From the NCBI GenBank assembly GCA_951799405.1, contig OX637335.1, forward strand, positions 16,310,342-16,374,341: DNA of 64,000 nt, read 5' to 3'. Of this stretch, positions 40,252-50,172 are shown one piece after another. The DNA is from Agapetus fuscipes (taxonomy: Eukaryota > Arthropoda > Insecta > Trichoptera > Glossosomatidae). The notes under the pieces were generated by a model that was not told the DNA's origin, ran no database searches, and saw nothing but the letters and a program-made list of their open reading frames with translations. Within the stretch, counting starts at the first letter, position 1. The number at the start of each line of letters is the position of its first letter. A program made the translations under genes and the position numbers.

Positions 40252-40470
40252 CGGTGCTATTCTTAGACATTTTAGTCGTCCGCTGAGCCCACGCTTTGAC
40301 AAACTAATGATGCATTTGTATGAAGACCTGCCAATCCAAGATGGCCGCAAGTGAACAGCTGATTGTTTTCATATAAATATTACAAAAAGTGATGAGACTT
40401 TCAGCCAAGGTATCATTAGTTTGTCAAAGTGTGGGCTCAACCGACGATTAAAATGTCTAAGAATAGCCCC
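40252..40470. mobile_element. MITE, ~60-bp inverted ends
   Basis: Arms contain gctattcttagacatttta, gagcccacgctttgacaaac, taatgat and complements. The inner part has ccaatccaagatggccgcaa and gtgaacagctgatt, shared with 19566-19739. A second copy is at 47160-47412. A possible ATA duplication is too short to rely on. Confidence 0.8.
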
Positions 40471-40889
40471 GATAGACGCGAATTCGGCTATTAAAAAAAT
40501 ACACCAATATTTGCGAACACGTTGCGTTGCGAGTTGCGTTGCGTCCACGGATGAGCTATAGATTAAATGTGTTGCGAATTGTCGTGAAAGTGTTTGGATT
40601 TTGGAGCGTGGAGCGTAGCTTTTCACCGATATTTCAGCCAAGGGAACATGTATAGATTCTTGACCAAATAAACGAGCAGAGATCGCTTTGTAAAATGCAG
40701 CTCGGGAGCACAGGGACGTGTCAAAATATTTATGTAGAATGGAATTCCGCTAAAACATTAGTCACGGCGGATAAGTTATGAAGAAAAATAAAACATTTCG
40801 CTGGAGCATTTCCAAAATAAAGAGTTTAGCTGCTACGCTCATGAATCTACTTCCCGACCTGAATAAATCAAACTTTGCATGAGTGTAAG
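40471..40889. other. Non-coding, no gene seen
   Basis: Includes a short internal repetition gttgcgttgcgagttgcgtt around 40520. No gene. Confidence 0.35.
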
Positions 40890-41309
40890 TACGCAGGGGA
40901 GATTGGGGCTAGAAATCACATTATTTTATTTTATTGTTTATTTTGTTGTAGAAAATGGTTCACTTCGCCAATATCAACCCTGTTTCAGGGAAGGACGGCA
41001 AGAGTTGTAGGGTGTATGTCCATTTGAGATTAGATTTTTGTGTTGTAAGTCGTCTTGTTTGTACCTATATAAACGAGCCAAAATGGTGCGGAGGGCAGGG
41101 TTGATTGAAAAATTGCGCCGCGAAGTCAATATAGGCAGAGCCAAAAAAAGTAATCAGTACTGTGTAAAATAAATAAATTGCAGTTTAATTAAAAAGAATC
41201 CAAATAAAATCATACCAATATCCCGGGTACTTGGATTATACAAATAATTGAACGACCGGTGTGGCAAGTGATCCGTGATGATTCAACCGCACCCAGTCTC
41301 CCCTGCGTA
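40890..41309. mobile_element. Candidate element with ~18-bp inverted ends
   Basis: Left TACGCAGGGGAGATTGGG, right complement of TACGCAGGGGAGACTGGG. 420 bp between the outer bases, AT-rich, containing a repeat D piece. No convincing target duplication, so the class is unresolved. Confidence 0.45.
40957..41055 (+). repeat. Repeat D middle fragment
   Basis: gaaaatggttcacttcgcca, cctgtttcagggaaggacgg, caagagttgtagggtgtatg. Confidence 0.75.
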
Positions 41310-41599
41310 TGTAATGGCTGAGAATAATTTGAACACTCTCATGCTTTATGTATTCACAAATGATAATAAATGTGAGAAAAAATATTCTTTCCCTCGTCCG
41401 GGAAATGTTTACTCTCACATTAGACGATAATAAAAATATATCGAGTCTTGCGAGACCAAAATAAAATATTGGATAAAAAATCAAAATGACGAATAAATCT
41501 AGAATTAGACGCGCGTTGAATATAAACGATCGATCAATATAAAATACATAAATAGCGTAGGTTGGTTTCTTTCCATAGTAACAAAGGAACAACAATGAG

Positions 41600-41890
41600 A
41601 CTGTGACTGTAAACGCTAAGGGTGGCCAGAGCCTCTAAAGAGCTGCCTTCATTTCTTCCTACCCTTATAATAAAAATAATAATATTAGGATGATTTATTT
41701 GGTGAGCGCTGTTTTTGTGTGTATCACACCTCAAGAGCCCTCTGAAACCCTAACACACCTCTTTAAATTCATTCATATCCATCACCCTTCTCATACATTT
41801 TCTTCTTTAACAATCATTTCGTTTATCCCATTCTTTCACAATCAACTCAATCTGATCACTCCATACTTTTCTCTGTCGTCCCATACCTCT
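41600..41890 (-). pseudogene. Non-LTR RT C-terminal tail split by a SINE-A
   Basis: Outer parts (41600-41667 and 41747-41890) are the antisense of the 27600-27905 family: gagctgccttcatttcttcc, then cacctctttaaattcattca, tatcccattctttcaca. The SINE-A fragment at 41668-41746 interrupts it. Confidence 0.65.
41668..41746 (-). repeat. 5'-truncated SINE-A inserted in LINE tail
   Basis: Tail and 3' body only (taataatattaggatgattt, atcacacctcaagagccctc). ACCCTTA on the left and ACCCTAA on the right are likely its target duplication. A 5'-truncated insertion is what L1/RTE-style reverse transcription gives. Confidence 0.75.
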
Positions 41891-42494
41891 TATTTCGTAA
41901 GATATTAAAGTCACACGTCAAAAAGTAACATGAAAGTAAGTTTCTTTTACGGTTGCCTGGAAACTGATTGTAACAAGACCGCGTTTGTATGAACAGGACG
42001 CTCTAGAGCGCACACTTTAAGGCACACCAAACGGTTCTGATGTTCCATCTACTGGAATGTTCTGGAATGATCCTAAACATTCTACCAATGTCTGAAACAC
42101 ACCAAATGGACCTTTCTGGTAAAAAAAAACAATTATTAATAGGCCGAATTTTGCGTGTAAGGAGAAAATTTGTAAAGCATCCATAAGTGACAATAAGTTG
42201 TTAAATAAATATAAACCTTGTTATACAATCTAAATTATCATTTTCAACTGTAAATGAACCCGAAAATATGTTACAATGCATATCTATAAAATAAAAATCT
42301 CAGGTGAAACAAAACTTTCATTCCCAACTCTATTTTTAATAGAAAAAAGAGACTTTTTTTGAGAAAAAAAATGCCAGTTCAATAAAATTGAATAGCCTGT
42401 AGACACATATATTTGACAAAAAGGACAGCATGGCAAAACGTGCCGGTAATGTATTTGGAGCATACATGTTATGTCACTTTGCCAGTATATTCGA
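41891..42494. other. Non-coding; perfect heat-shock element
   Basis: 42054-42067 contains GAATGTTCTGGAA, the exact GAAnnTTCnnGAA trimer. 42000-42120 has repeated near-copies of ggaatgttctgg / acattctacc. No transcription unit adjoins it. Confidence 0.35.
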
Positions 42495-42630
42495 TACACT
42501 GTTCCCCAGTCTACCCCAAGTGTGAAACTTCGCGTAAAACTCAATAGTAGCGCTTTCACAAAAAACGTATGAAAAATAAAACAGTGAGCGTTTTGGTTTC
42601 CATAAATTTTTCGCAAAACGCAATCGTAAA
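42495..42630. repeat. Hairpin F copy
   Basis: ccaagtgtgaaacttcgcgt, gcgctttcacaaaaaacgta, then complementary ccataaatttttcgcaaaac and gcaatcgtaaag. Confidence 0.6.
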
Positions 42631-42879
42631 GACTTGTACAGCATTGTTATTCGTCATCTTTCCGACCTTTTTCAAATTCGATTTCGAGTTTTATATCGTT
42701 TTGTGGATTGTGCTTCTTGCGAAGACATTCTTAAAAGAAAAAGTGAGAGACGCACTAGTATACGATATTTTGAAGGAATTTTGAACTACAGAAAATCAAT
42801 TTATTTTTACAGGTAAAGGAATCAGTTTTCCCAAACCAATTGTTTTGAAATATAGATTTACATCTATCTGTTTATATTC

Positions 42880-43400
42880 TATAATCTTAGTTGCTAAGAT
42901 ATATTACATTTAAGATTCATATTACATGCATTTCCATTAGCAGACACATACTATGTAGTTCGCGATCACTTCCTTGTTCCTTGACTTATAGGTTGGTATG
43001 CGGCTGACCACCCATACTGTAAAAAATGGTTCACTTTGCCAATGTCACCCCTGTTTCAGGGAAGGACGGCAAGAGTTGCAGGGCTTATGTTCATTTGAGA
43101 TTGGGTTTTTCTAATGTAGGCCCACATGCGGCATGCGTTAGCGCGATATTATACATGTCTGCTTGTGGGAATGCATTCAATATAAATCTCAAATGATATA
43201 TATCGTTGCAGCTTAGATAAGATTAGATTAGATTAGATCACACATGCTGCATGTAGTTTTATCACATAAAAAAAAATTCAAATGAACATAAGCACTGCAA
43301 CTCTTGCAACCTTCCCTGAAACAGGGTTACATTGGCAAAGTGAACATTTTTTTACAGTATTGTTAGTCAGCCTCATACCAAACTATTATTCAATGAACTT
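42880..43400 (-). repeat. Repeat D split by another repeat D
   Basis: Parts 42880-42969 (taatcttagttgctaagata, gcatttccattagcagacac) and 43236-43400 (cacatgctgcatgtagtttt, cttccctgaaacagggttac) join into one minus-strand copy when the plus-strand copy between them is removed. Confidence 0.8.
42970..43235 (+). repeat. Repeat D inserted into repeat D
   Basis: Full-length copy with ccttgacttataggttggta at the 5' side and gattagattagattag tail. GATCAC at 42964-42969 and 43236-43241 flanks it, which defines the D boundaries and shows past mobility. Confidence 0.85.
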
Positions 43401-43530
43401 GGGCAACTGTACCTACTTACAAAATAAACCAAAACCTCACATAAACATAAACCTTGCAACTACAGCCACGTTTCTGCAGCATTTGGAAAATTGAATCATA
43501 TTTTGTACAGCTTGGGTGGTCAGCCTTATA
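43401..43530 (-). repeat. Repeat D 5' half, divergent
   Basis: cctcacataaacataaacct, tgcaactacagccacgtttc, acagcttgggtggtcagcct, tataccaag. Confidence 0.6.
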
Positions 43531-43715
43531 CCAAGTCAAGAGTTGCAGCGTGTATGTTTATTAGGAATTTCGGTTTTTAAATTGTAAACCCATATGCGGC
43601 ATGTGTAAGCGCAAACTTAAACATGTCTGTTTGTGGTAATACATATAATGTGAATCCCTAATATTACCTACATATCTTTGCAACTTAGACAAGATTACAA
43701 GATTAGATTAGATTA
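43531..43715 (+). repeat. Repeat D 3' two-thirds
   Basis: caagagttgcagcgtgtatg, cccatatgcggcatgtgtaa, aacatgtctgtttgtggtaa, tctttgcaacttagacaaga and a TTAGA tail. Confidence 0.75.
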
Positions 43716-44257
43716 GTACCAATGTTTTAAATGTCTTATACTTTACTCTATGTCTTACACTTTCATATTTAAGCCTCAGTTCTTAACTGTGAAAGGTTAC
43801 GCTTTATCCATTAAGCTATCAACGAGCATAATTTCACATTGTTGGTAGCCATAAATTACACATCCAAGCTTACTTTTATCATTCTTTTATAGCCATTATT
43901 CCTGCATCAACTTTGCCTTGCTACAAGTTACCAAGTTTGTCTTCGGGAGTCGTGATCTCTTGGGAATACTGGTGCTCTCAAAGCCCTGCAATACCATCGA
44001 TCATTCGTTATGCTAAAAGGCAAACACCATTTTATGAAAATTTAACGGGGCCAGGGCAACTCTCAATCTCCGAGAAATTTAAGATTCTCTGTTAAATTTT
44101 AGATTCTCCGTTAAATTTTAAAATCTCCCTTAAGACGGCCGCGTACCCTAAAATTATCGTTTTTTAAAAAATGTTTCGTACATTTTTGTTCTTAGAGTGA
44201 AATTATTGAAAAAAAATTTTTTTTTTTTTTGTGTATCTATTAATGATCAAAAACGCA
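43716..44257. other. Non-coding, no gene seen
   Basis: 44060-44130 has a short tandem (aaattttagattctccgtt three times). The small frame 43913-44095 has no motif. Confidence 0.35.
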
Positions 44258-44562
44258 AATAAGCCACACATATAGTGTAACTTCTTACCATGTTCTCCCC
44301 GAAGAGAGGTCGCATGTGGCAAGGTGTACCTATTTATTTTTACAGTTATGGTAGACGGCCTTATCCCAACCTCCTCAGTTAAAGTGGGTGTTTCCCAGTT
44401 CCCTAGAGGGCTGTCCTCATTTTTTGTGAAGGCTGAGTAAACCTTGCTGGTATTTTTTTTGTGTTTAAAATAAACACCGAAACGGAAAATCATTTCTGAC
44501 ACCCTTGTCTCCCTCGGCATGGAATGCAAGCATTCCAGGAACTGAGCTATCGACCAGACAGA
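44258..44562 (-). repeat. SINE-B, full length
   Basis: 3' end aagccacacatatagtgtaa, body gacggccttatcccaacctc, agttaaagtgggtgtttccc. The head has a good A box (rc of actgagctatcgacc) but lacks the B-box sequence. Confidence 0.9.
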
Positions 44563-45140
44563 TACAATAAATAAATAAATTAAGATAATTTCATTATTAC
44601 AATGATATATTTTTTCAATCCAAATTGAATGTATCATAATTATTTATTATTATCCAAAAGAAAGTTTATCTCCAAAACATAAGTTATAAAAAATGTACAC
44701 AAAAAGGATCTTTTTTAAAATAATACTTTTTTCTTGTAAAGTTTTTCAGTCCCATTTCCAACATATTAAGATCAGTAACATTTTCAGTCTCACTTCTAAC
44801 ATGTTTAGATCAATCATCAATAAACATGCCTATTTTTTCATTATTGGATACACATAAAAATTTCAGTTTACAAAACGTAAATTGTACGTTACGAAGCCGA
44901 CTTAAATTTCGGATATTCTCGTTACTTTTAGGCGAGATGATCTCAATTTCAGGTCATTATAATAAAGTGAGGCCGCGGGAAAAAGTGCTTTATTGAAATT
45001 AATAATGAAAGTACACCTGCTTACTTCAGATAAAGTTTGGATTTATGCTTAGGAGTATTAATACTGCTTGGGAGTATTACCATTGCCGGGATAGGCGCGA
45101 CTTTACAGCACTTTGCGATGTTTCCTATGGTGACAGGTTA
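44563..45140. other. Non-coding, AT-rich
   Basis: No assignable feature. Confidence 0.35.
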
Positions 45141-45815
45141 CAACGCCACAGTGACAAAACGACACATGGCAGAACGACATATGACAGAACGAAACATGAC
45201 AGAACAACACATTTCAGAACGACACATGACATAACAACATGTGACAGTACATCACATGACAAAACATCACAGGAAAGAACATCGCAATGACAAAAAATCA
45301 CATATCTTAAACTGAACATACCATTAACGGCACATGAAAAACATCACATGACAAAAAATCACAAACAACACAAACATTTATTTTGCTTCCACACGCCATA
45401 TGAGACTCTTTCGGGGATAACGCAGTTAGAAGTTGCTCTTTATGTGCAGATTAGTTCGGTTTTTTTTATTTTCGAAAAATGATAATTGGGAACGTTATTT
45501 TTTTTATAAGCTTTGCCAAATAACATATGCATGAGTTCCATTTTCTCATGTTTCTCATGTCTTACTTTTTTGTCATGCCGTTTATGGTTTTTTCGGTTTT
45601 GTCATGTGATATTTTTTCATATGCCGTAAATGGTATGTTCTTTTTAGGGTTGTGACGTTTTTTCATGTGATATTTTGTCTTGTGATGTTTTGTGATTGTG
45701 ATGTACTTTCCTGTGATGTGTTCTCATAGTGATGTTATCTTTTGTGTTAATTTGTCAATATGATGTTCCGTCGTGTGTTGTTCTGTCATATGTCGTTTTG
45801 TCACTGTGTCATTCT
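45141..45815. mobile_element. Foldback (FB) element 1
   Basis: The left arm (45141-45370) is an array of short units such as ACGACATATGACAGA. The right arm (about 45550-45815) is the inverse array (TGTCATATGTCGTTTTGTCA). The outer ends share CACAGTGACAAAACGACA. The loop holds a SINE-B tail piece. Long tandem-repeat arms in inverse orientation define foldback elements. Frames across the arms (MTERHMTER-type) are repeat artefacts. Confidence 0.8.
45380..45460 (+). repeat. SINE-B 3' tail fragment inside FB 1
   Basis: cttccacacgccatatgaga, ctctttcggggataacgcag, ttagaagttgctctttatgt. Confidence 0.7.
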
Positions 45816-46082
45816 GAAATGGAACCGTTTCTTGTAAGCCTTTACGGCTTTACTTTTGTAAACTCCTCATTTTTTCATTTCAACTTTTTTCGCCTTTTCC
45901 TAATATTTAAGTTTTTCGTAATTCTTTATTTCGTATATAATATTATTTACTTTCTCGTTGTTTTTCGTGAAACTTTTATGGCAGAAAATGTACTCAAGCT
46001 TTGCTATTATTTCAGTTTTTTACCGTATACAATTAAGCAACAACTTATCTACAACATAAGTTTCTGAGATACTCGTATATCG

Positions 46083-46212
46083 ACGTTTAAAGGCTTGCAC
46101 TTAATGCACGCCGAAAGGCAGACACGTATAGGTTCGCGCCTACGCATACTGCATGTGAACTTGCAAAAAAACAAACGAACCTCACATGAACATAAGCCAT
46201 GCAACTCTTGGA
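46083..46212 (-). repeat. Repeat D, partial
   Basis: acttaatgcacgccgaaagg, cagacacgtataggttcgcg, catactgcatgtgaacttgc, aagccatgcaactcttgg. Confidence 0.7.
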
Positions 46213-46325
46213 CATAGACTGGAAACGGACGTACAAAAAGTGGCAGTGCTATTGTTCACACCTACATCTTTAAAATATATTTTTGTGGTAAATTGACGCC
46301 TTTGGTTCTATACGATAATACAAAA

Positions 46326-46445
46326 GACCAGTCCGTACTTTAGTGGTTAACACTTCGAACTCGTGATTGGAAAGTAGTGGGTTCGAACCCCAGCGTAGCA
46401 CGAAAAAGTATTTAATTGCCAAATAAATCGTCCTAATATTATTAT
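46326..46445 (+). repeat. SINE-A with large internal deletion
   Basis: Head cagtccgtactttagtggtt and gtgggttcgaaccccagcg is joined directly to gccaaataaatcgtcctaat and the ATT tail. Confidence 0.85.
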
Positions 46446-46841
46446 AGATGAAAAGAAACAAGCTTGCAATACATGTGTATACGCCACCATAACATTAATA
46501 CGTTTCTTCCGCTTCATTTCCATGTAGGGCGAAGTGCTTCACGCGCCGGTGTGTGTGAGTGAGGGAATAAAAGCAATTAATGGTTAGCGCACCCACTAAA
46601 ATAATGAAACTCAGGGTTTTATTGCCGCGTCTAAAAAGTCCTACGGGTAGCGTAGGCTTTGCTTCCCTTGTGCAGGTCCACATCCATGCAGTATTCAAGT
46701 CGTTTAGGTCAGTTGGTAAGCGGTAAGTGGGAATTGTTACCTAAAGTGTGCGAGCTCTAGACCAGCTTAAAATAAATAATGGGCTCCAAAATAAGTTCCT
46801 CATCAATTAATGAAGAAATGCATGAGTTATATACGAGTATA
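46446..46841. other. Non-coding, moderately GC-rich
   Basis: 46495-46740 (cacgcgccggtgtgtgtgag, cctacgggtagcgtaggctt) is more complex than average. The minus frame 46495-46698 has no motif. Confidence 0.3.
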
Positions 46842-47030
46842 TCGATACCTGAAAGGTAAAACTGAATAAGTGACATATTAAGCTAACATGGGTTTCTCAT
46901 ATAAATGCACTATTTTTCTAATTTTGTATGAGAGAGAAAAGGACTGAAAATCTTGTTGTGTAGAAATTTTTCATAAGCATTTACTTATAATTAATACGAT
47001 GAGAACTTACACAATATAACATAAACTAAC
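46842..47030 (+). repeat. Repeat E, 3'-truncated
   Basis: Left end tatcgatacctgaaaggtaa, aactgaataagtgacatatt, agctaacatgggtttctcat. The right inverted end is missing. Confidence 0.65.
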
Positions 47031-47034
47031 ATGG

Positions 47035-47100
47035 ATCAGCTTGTGGAAATGCATTTTATATGAATCTGAAATATTGACACATCTTTGCCACTTAGATTGT
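47035..47100 (+). repeat. Repeat D 3' fragment
   Basis: cttgtggaaatgcattttat, atgaatctgaaat, catctttgccacttagattg. Confidence 0.7.
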
Positions 47101-47159
47101 GCAAAATTAAACATAATTTTTGCATTTTCTTTCTTTTACATGCTATTAATGCTACTAAG

Positions 47160-47412
47160 TACATCCGGGGCTATTTTTAGATATTTTAGTCGTCGGTTGA
47201 GCCCACGCTTTGACAAACTAATGATGCCTGGGCTGAAAGTCTCATCGCCACGGTCATTCTTATCTACCAAATTTTGGTAATATTTGTAAGAAAACTAATC
47301 AGCTGTTCAGTGTTCACTTGCGGCCATCTTGGATTGATAGCTCTTCATACAAATGCATCATTAGTTTGTCAAAGCGTGGGCTCAACGGAAGACTAAAATG
47401 TCTAAGAATAGC
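47160..47412. mobile_element. MITE, second copy of the 40252 type
   Basis: Ends ggggctatttttagatattt and rc aatgtctaagaatagc. The inner part keeps more of the 19566-type arm (ctgggctgaaagtctcatcg, ccacggtcattcttatctac) than the 40252 copy. Confidence 0.8.
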
Positions 47413-47490
47413 ACAAATCATGATTAGTTTTCTTAGATGTAGCCGTAGGCGAAATAACATTAGTTTTTACACAAAATACTGTCTACTAAA

Positions 47491-48230
47491 TAATACGTCG
47501 GGGAAAAAGTTTCTTCGCATTTTAAACACACGAGCTCACTGAAAGAAACTTAATGAACCGTGTACTCATTTGCGATTCTTTATTGAGACGTAATGAAACC
47601 GAACCGTTTTTGAAGAGATTAATAACTGGTGATAAAAAGTGGATCATGTATGACCAGACCATGCGAAAAAGGTCGTGGTCAAAGGTCGGTAAGGCTTCAC
47701 AGACTATGACTAAACCTGGGTTAACTCGCAATAAGGTGATGCTGTGTCTATGGTGGGATTGGAAGGGCATTGTTCATTATGAGCTTTTACCGCCGGGCAG
47801 AACCATCGATTCGGATCTCGACTGCCAACAACTGATGACATTAAATCAAGAAGTTGAGAAAAAGCGGCCGGAATTGATTAATAGAAAGGGTGTGGTCTTT
47901 CATCACGATAACGCTAGACCAAATACATCTTTAGCCATTCAGCAAAAATTAAGAGAGTTTGGCTGGGAGGTGTTGATGCATCCGCCGTATAGCCCTGACC
48001 TCGCACCTTCAGATTTCCACCTGTTTCGGTCTCTTCAGAATTTTTTAGACAGTGTTCACATCAAGAGAGGACTGCCAAAACTACTTTTTGCGTTTTTTTT
48101 TATCAGAAGTCCCAAAATTTCTACAGCAACGGGATTCTGTCTCTCCCTACAAGATGACAGATAGTCTACGAACAAAATAGCACATATGTACTGTAATTAA
48201 ATGTAAATTAACTTTTCCCCCGGCCTAATA
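47491..48230 (+). mobile_element. mariner element, internally deleted
   Basis: Left end near 47494 reads acgtcggggaaaaagtttc. The right end, reversed, reads ttaggccgggggaaaagtt. TA dinucleotides bound both ends, as expected for Tc1/mariner. Length is about 740 bp against about 1.3 kb for an intact mariner, so it is non-autonomous. Confidence 0.85.
47553..48198 (+). pseudogene. mariner transposase, DD34D catalytic domain
   Basis: The 203-codon frame contains FLKRLITGDKKW (first Asp, residue 27), CLWWDWKGIVHYELLPPG, VVFHHDNARPN (second Asp, 119) and PPYSPDLAPSDFHLFRSLQ (third Asp, 154). Exactly 34 residues lie between the last two, the mariner DD34D spacing. The N-terminal helix-turn-helix DNA-binding part is gone. 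After about residue 170 the frame shifts. The usual C-terminal end is readable in another frame near 48150-48198 with a stop where Trp is expected. It cannot encode an active enzyme. Confidence 0.9.
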
Positions 48231-48505
48231 TCTACGGTCTGCTGTCCATGATTGGTGTGGATGTTGCATTGGACGTATAACACGAAGCCCATTTGTTCGT
48301 ATACGCAGAAACATGCGCATACAGCGACCGCCGCTCCTCGGCATTAAAGGTTTTATGTTTGTTAAGCGAATGTTCCCTGTAGCGAGGGTGGCGTTGATGA
48401 CGTTTCTTCGCACATCAAAGTTTTCTTATTAATTTACGAGTTTTTATGTTCCCTACAGACTTGTGCATCGTCTTTTAAAATTCATTAAATATGTAAGACC
48501 AGTCT

Positions 48506-48542
48506 GTAATAATAATAATATTAGGATGATTTATTTGTTACA
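48506..48542 (-). repeat. SINE-A tail fragment
   Basis: taataataatattaggatga, tttatttgtta: 3' end only. Confidence 0.7.
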
Positions 48543-48549
48543 TTAGTAA

Positions 48550-49012
48550 GGTCCATACTGTTGAAATGGACTTTCTAAGAAGCATGATTCGGAAAAAACG
48601 GAGTGATAGGGTGAGGAATGATTTTGTAAGAGAAGATTGTGGTGCAAGAGAAAGTGTGAAAGTGAAGATTCAAAGAAGTTTGTTAAGATAAAGTCGGGGT
48701 TATAGCCGCGGGAGCTAAGAGGGCTGATCTTTCTAGCGTGTTTCGAATGGAACAACGCTGGTTCGATCCCCGCTTGGGTCACTTGACTTTAACTTTGACC
48801 CTGGTTCAACAGATGTTATTGGGTAATTATTATTTAATAATTCATTAATAATAAACAATAATGAATTATTAAATGATGATATTAATACCTGTTTCTGGCC
48901 AGGCAAAATAGGTTGGTGAATTGCATTCCTCTTCACAAATCTATTTAAAAAAAAAAAAAAAAAAAGATGGTTTGGACATATGGAGAGAATGAATGAGGAA
49001 AGCTGGCAAAGT
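48550..49012 (+). pseudogene. Non-LTR RT C-terminal segment split by SINE-C
   Basis: Left part (48550-48684) translates as VEMDFLRSMIRKKRSDRVRN, DFVREDCGARESVKVKIQRS. The right part (from 48969) resumes with RWFGHMERMNEE. Together they match the EMxFLRRxxG..+.DR.RN...LRWFGHvxRM block of insect LINE polymerases. Confidence 0.75.
48690..48963 (+). repeat. SINE-C, complete copy
   Basis: Head aagtcggggttatagccgcg, ggagctaagagggctgatct (A-box region), gctggttcgatccccgcttg (B box). Then gaccctggttcaacagatgt, an AT-rich palindromic middle (ttattaaatgatg / attatttaataattc), ggccaggcaaaataggttgg, and an 18-base poly-A end. AAGAT at 48685-48689 and 48964-48968 is the probable target duplication. Confidence 0.9.
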
Positions 49013-49149
49013 ACTTAGTTTCAATTTTGATCAGCCATTCAAATAACCAAAAACGTTTTCTCTATTATCTTATATGGCATTGAGAAACTTACAGAAGATT
49101 GACAATACTTCTAGATTACCCAAATTGGTTCGATCTATTGAGTATTGAA

Positions 49150-49450
49150 GTATCAGTACCCCAAGTATAAAACTCAACCGTAGCGTTTTACTAAAAACAT
49201 TTGGACACAAAAAAGCTCAACGGAGGCGCTATTTTAATTTACATGCATTTCTGGTTGAGCTAAAGCGTACAGTTGTATACATGAGTACAGTACTCCAAGT
49301 ATGAAACATTAAGTAAAACTCACCTTGGTTGTTTAAATATAAAAACGTATGAAAATTAAATCACTCGCTACAGGTGCTGTTGTATCTTGCATACATTTTT
49401 CAATTTACGCGTTCAGGGGGTTTATTAACGCGATGTTTTATACTCGGGAT
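49150..49450. repeat. Two consecutive hairpin F copies
   Basis: Copy 1 (about 49150-49288): ccccaagtataaaactcaac, gctcaacggaggcgctattt. Copy 2 (about 49292-49450): ccaagtatgaaacattaagt, cactcgctacaggtgctgtt, cgatgttttatactcggg. Confidence 0.65.
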
Positions 49451-49553
49451 AGAGGTCGCGGATCGGACACAAATCATTTTGTCCCCAAATACTTCCTAAC
49501 GGAGGGAAAAGGGACCCTTGGTACCTGGTAGCACCTTTGTTGGGGCTCCATGA

Positions 49554-50172
49554 TAGAACGACACAGTGACAAAACGACATATGACATCACGACATATGAC
49601 ATAACGACGCATGAAAATACGACGCATGACAAAATATCACCATGATAAAACATAATAGGAAAGTACCTACATCACAATGATAGAACATCACATGACAAAA
49701 CACCTAAAACAGAACTTACCGTATACGGCACATGAAAAAACATCACAAATACCTTGTCCTGTGATGTTTTATCATGGTGATTTTTTTTTCTTATGATTTA
49801 TTTATTAACTTGTAAAGACATCAACAGAACACTGAGAAATGAATTTATACAAGACAACACATTATACAAAAATATAAGATCTCCAATGGTCCAATGGCAG
49901 ATGTCTATCACATAAAAAGAATAATATTAGGATGGTTTATTTGGTGAGCGCGGTTTTTGTGTGTATCACACCTCAAGAGCCCTCTAGTACACATAGTTAC
50001 AATATATAATCTTACAATATTTTTGGCAAAGCACTGTTCATGTGATGTCCTGTCATTGTGATGCTCTGTCATTTGCTGTTCTGTCTAGTTATGTTCTGCA
50101 ATGTCTTGTTCCGTCATGTGTTGTTCTGTCATGTGTCGTTCTGCCATTTTGGTTTTGTCACTGTGCCGTTCT
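49554..50172. mobile_element. Foldback (FB) element 2
   Basis: Left arm 49554-49780 (agaacgacacagtgacaaaa, cgacatatgacataacgac units). Right arm about 50030-50172 (tgtgatgtcctgtcattgtg, ttgttctgtcatgtgtcgtt). The outer ends, AGAACG(A/G)CACAGTGACAAAAC, match each other and FB 1. The loop contains a SINE-A tail and ~140 bp of unassigned AT-rich DNA. Confidence 0.8.
49920..49985 (-). repeat. SINE-A tail fragment inside FB 2
   Basis: aataatattaggatggttta, tttggtgagcgcggtttttg, atcacacctcaagagccctc. Confidence 0.8.

Noticed and set aside
45037..45290. Two plus-strand frames with repeated MTERHMTER / DRTTHDRTT-like peptides
   Set aside because: They are translations of the tandem-repeat arm of foldback element 1, present in several phases at once.
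48225..48413. 62-codon minus frame after the mariner
   Set aside because: No recognisable transposase or other motif; starts inside the mariner end.
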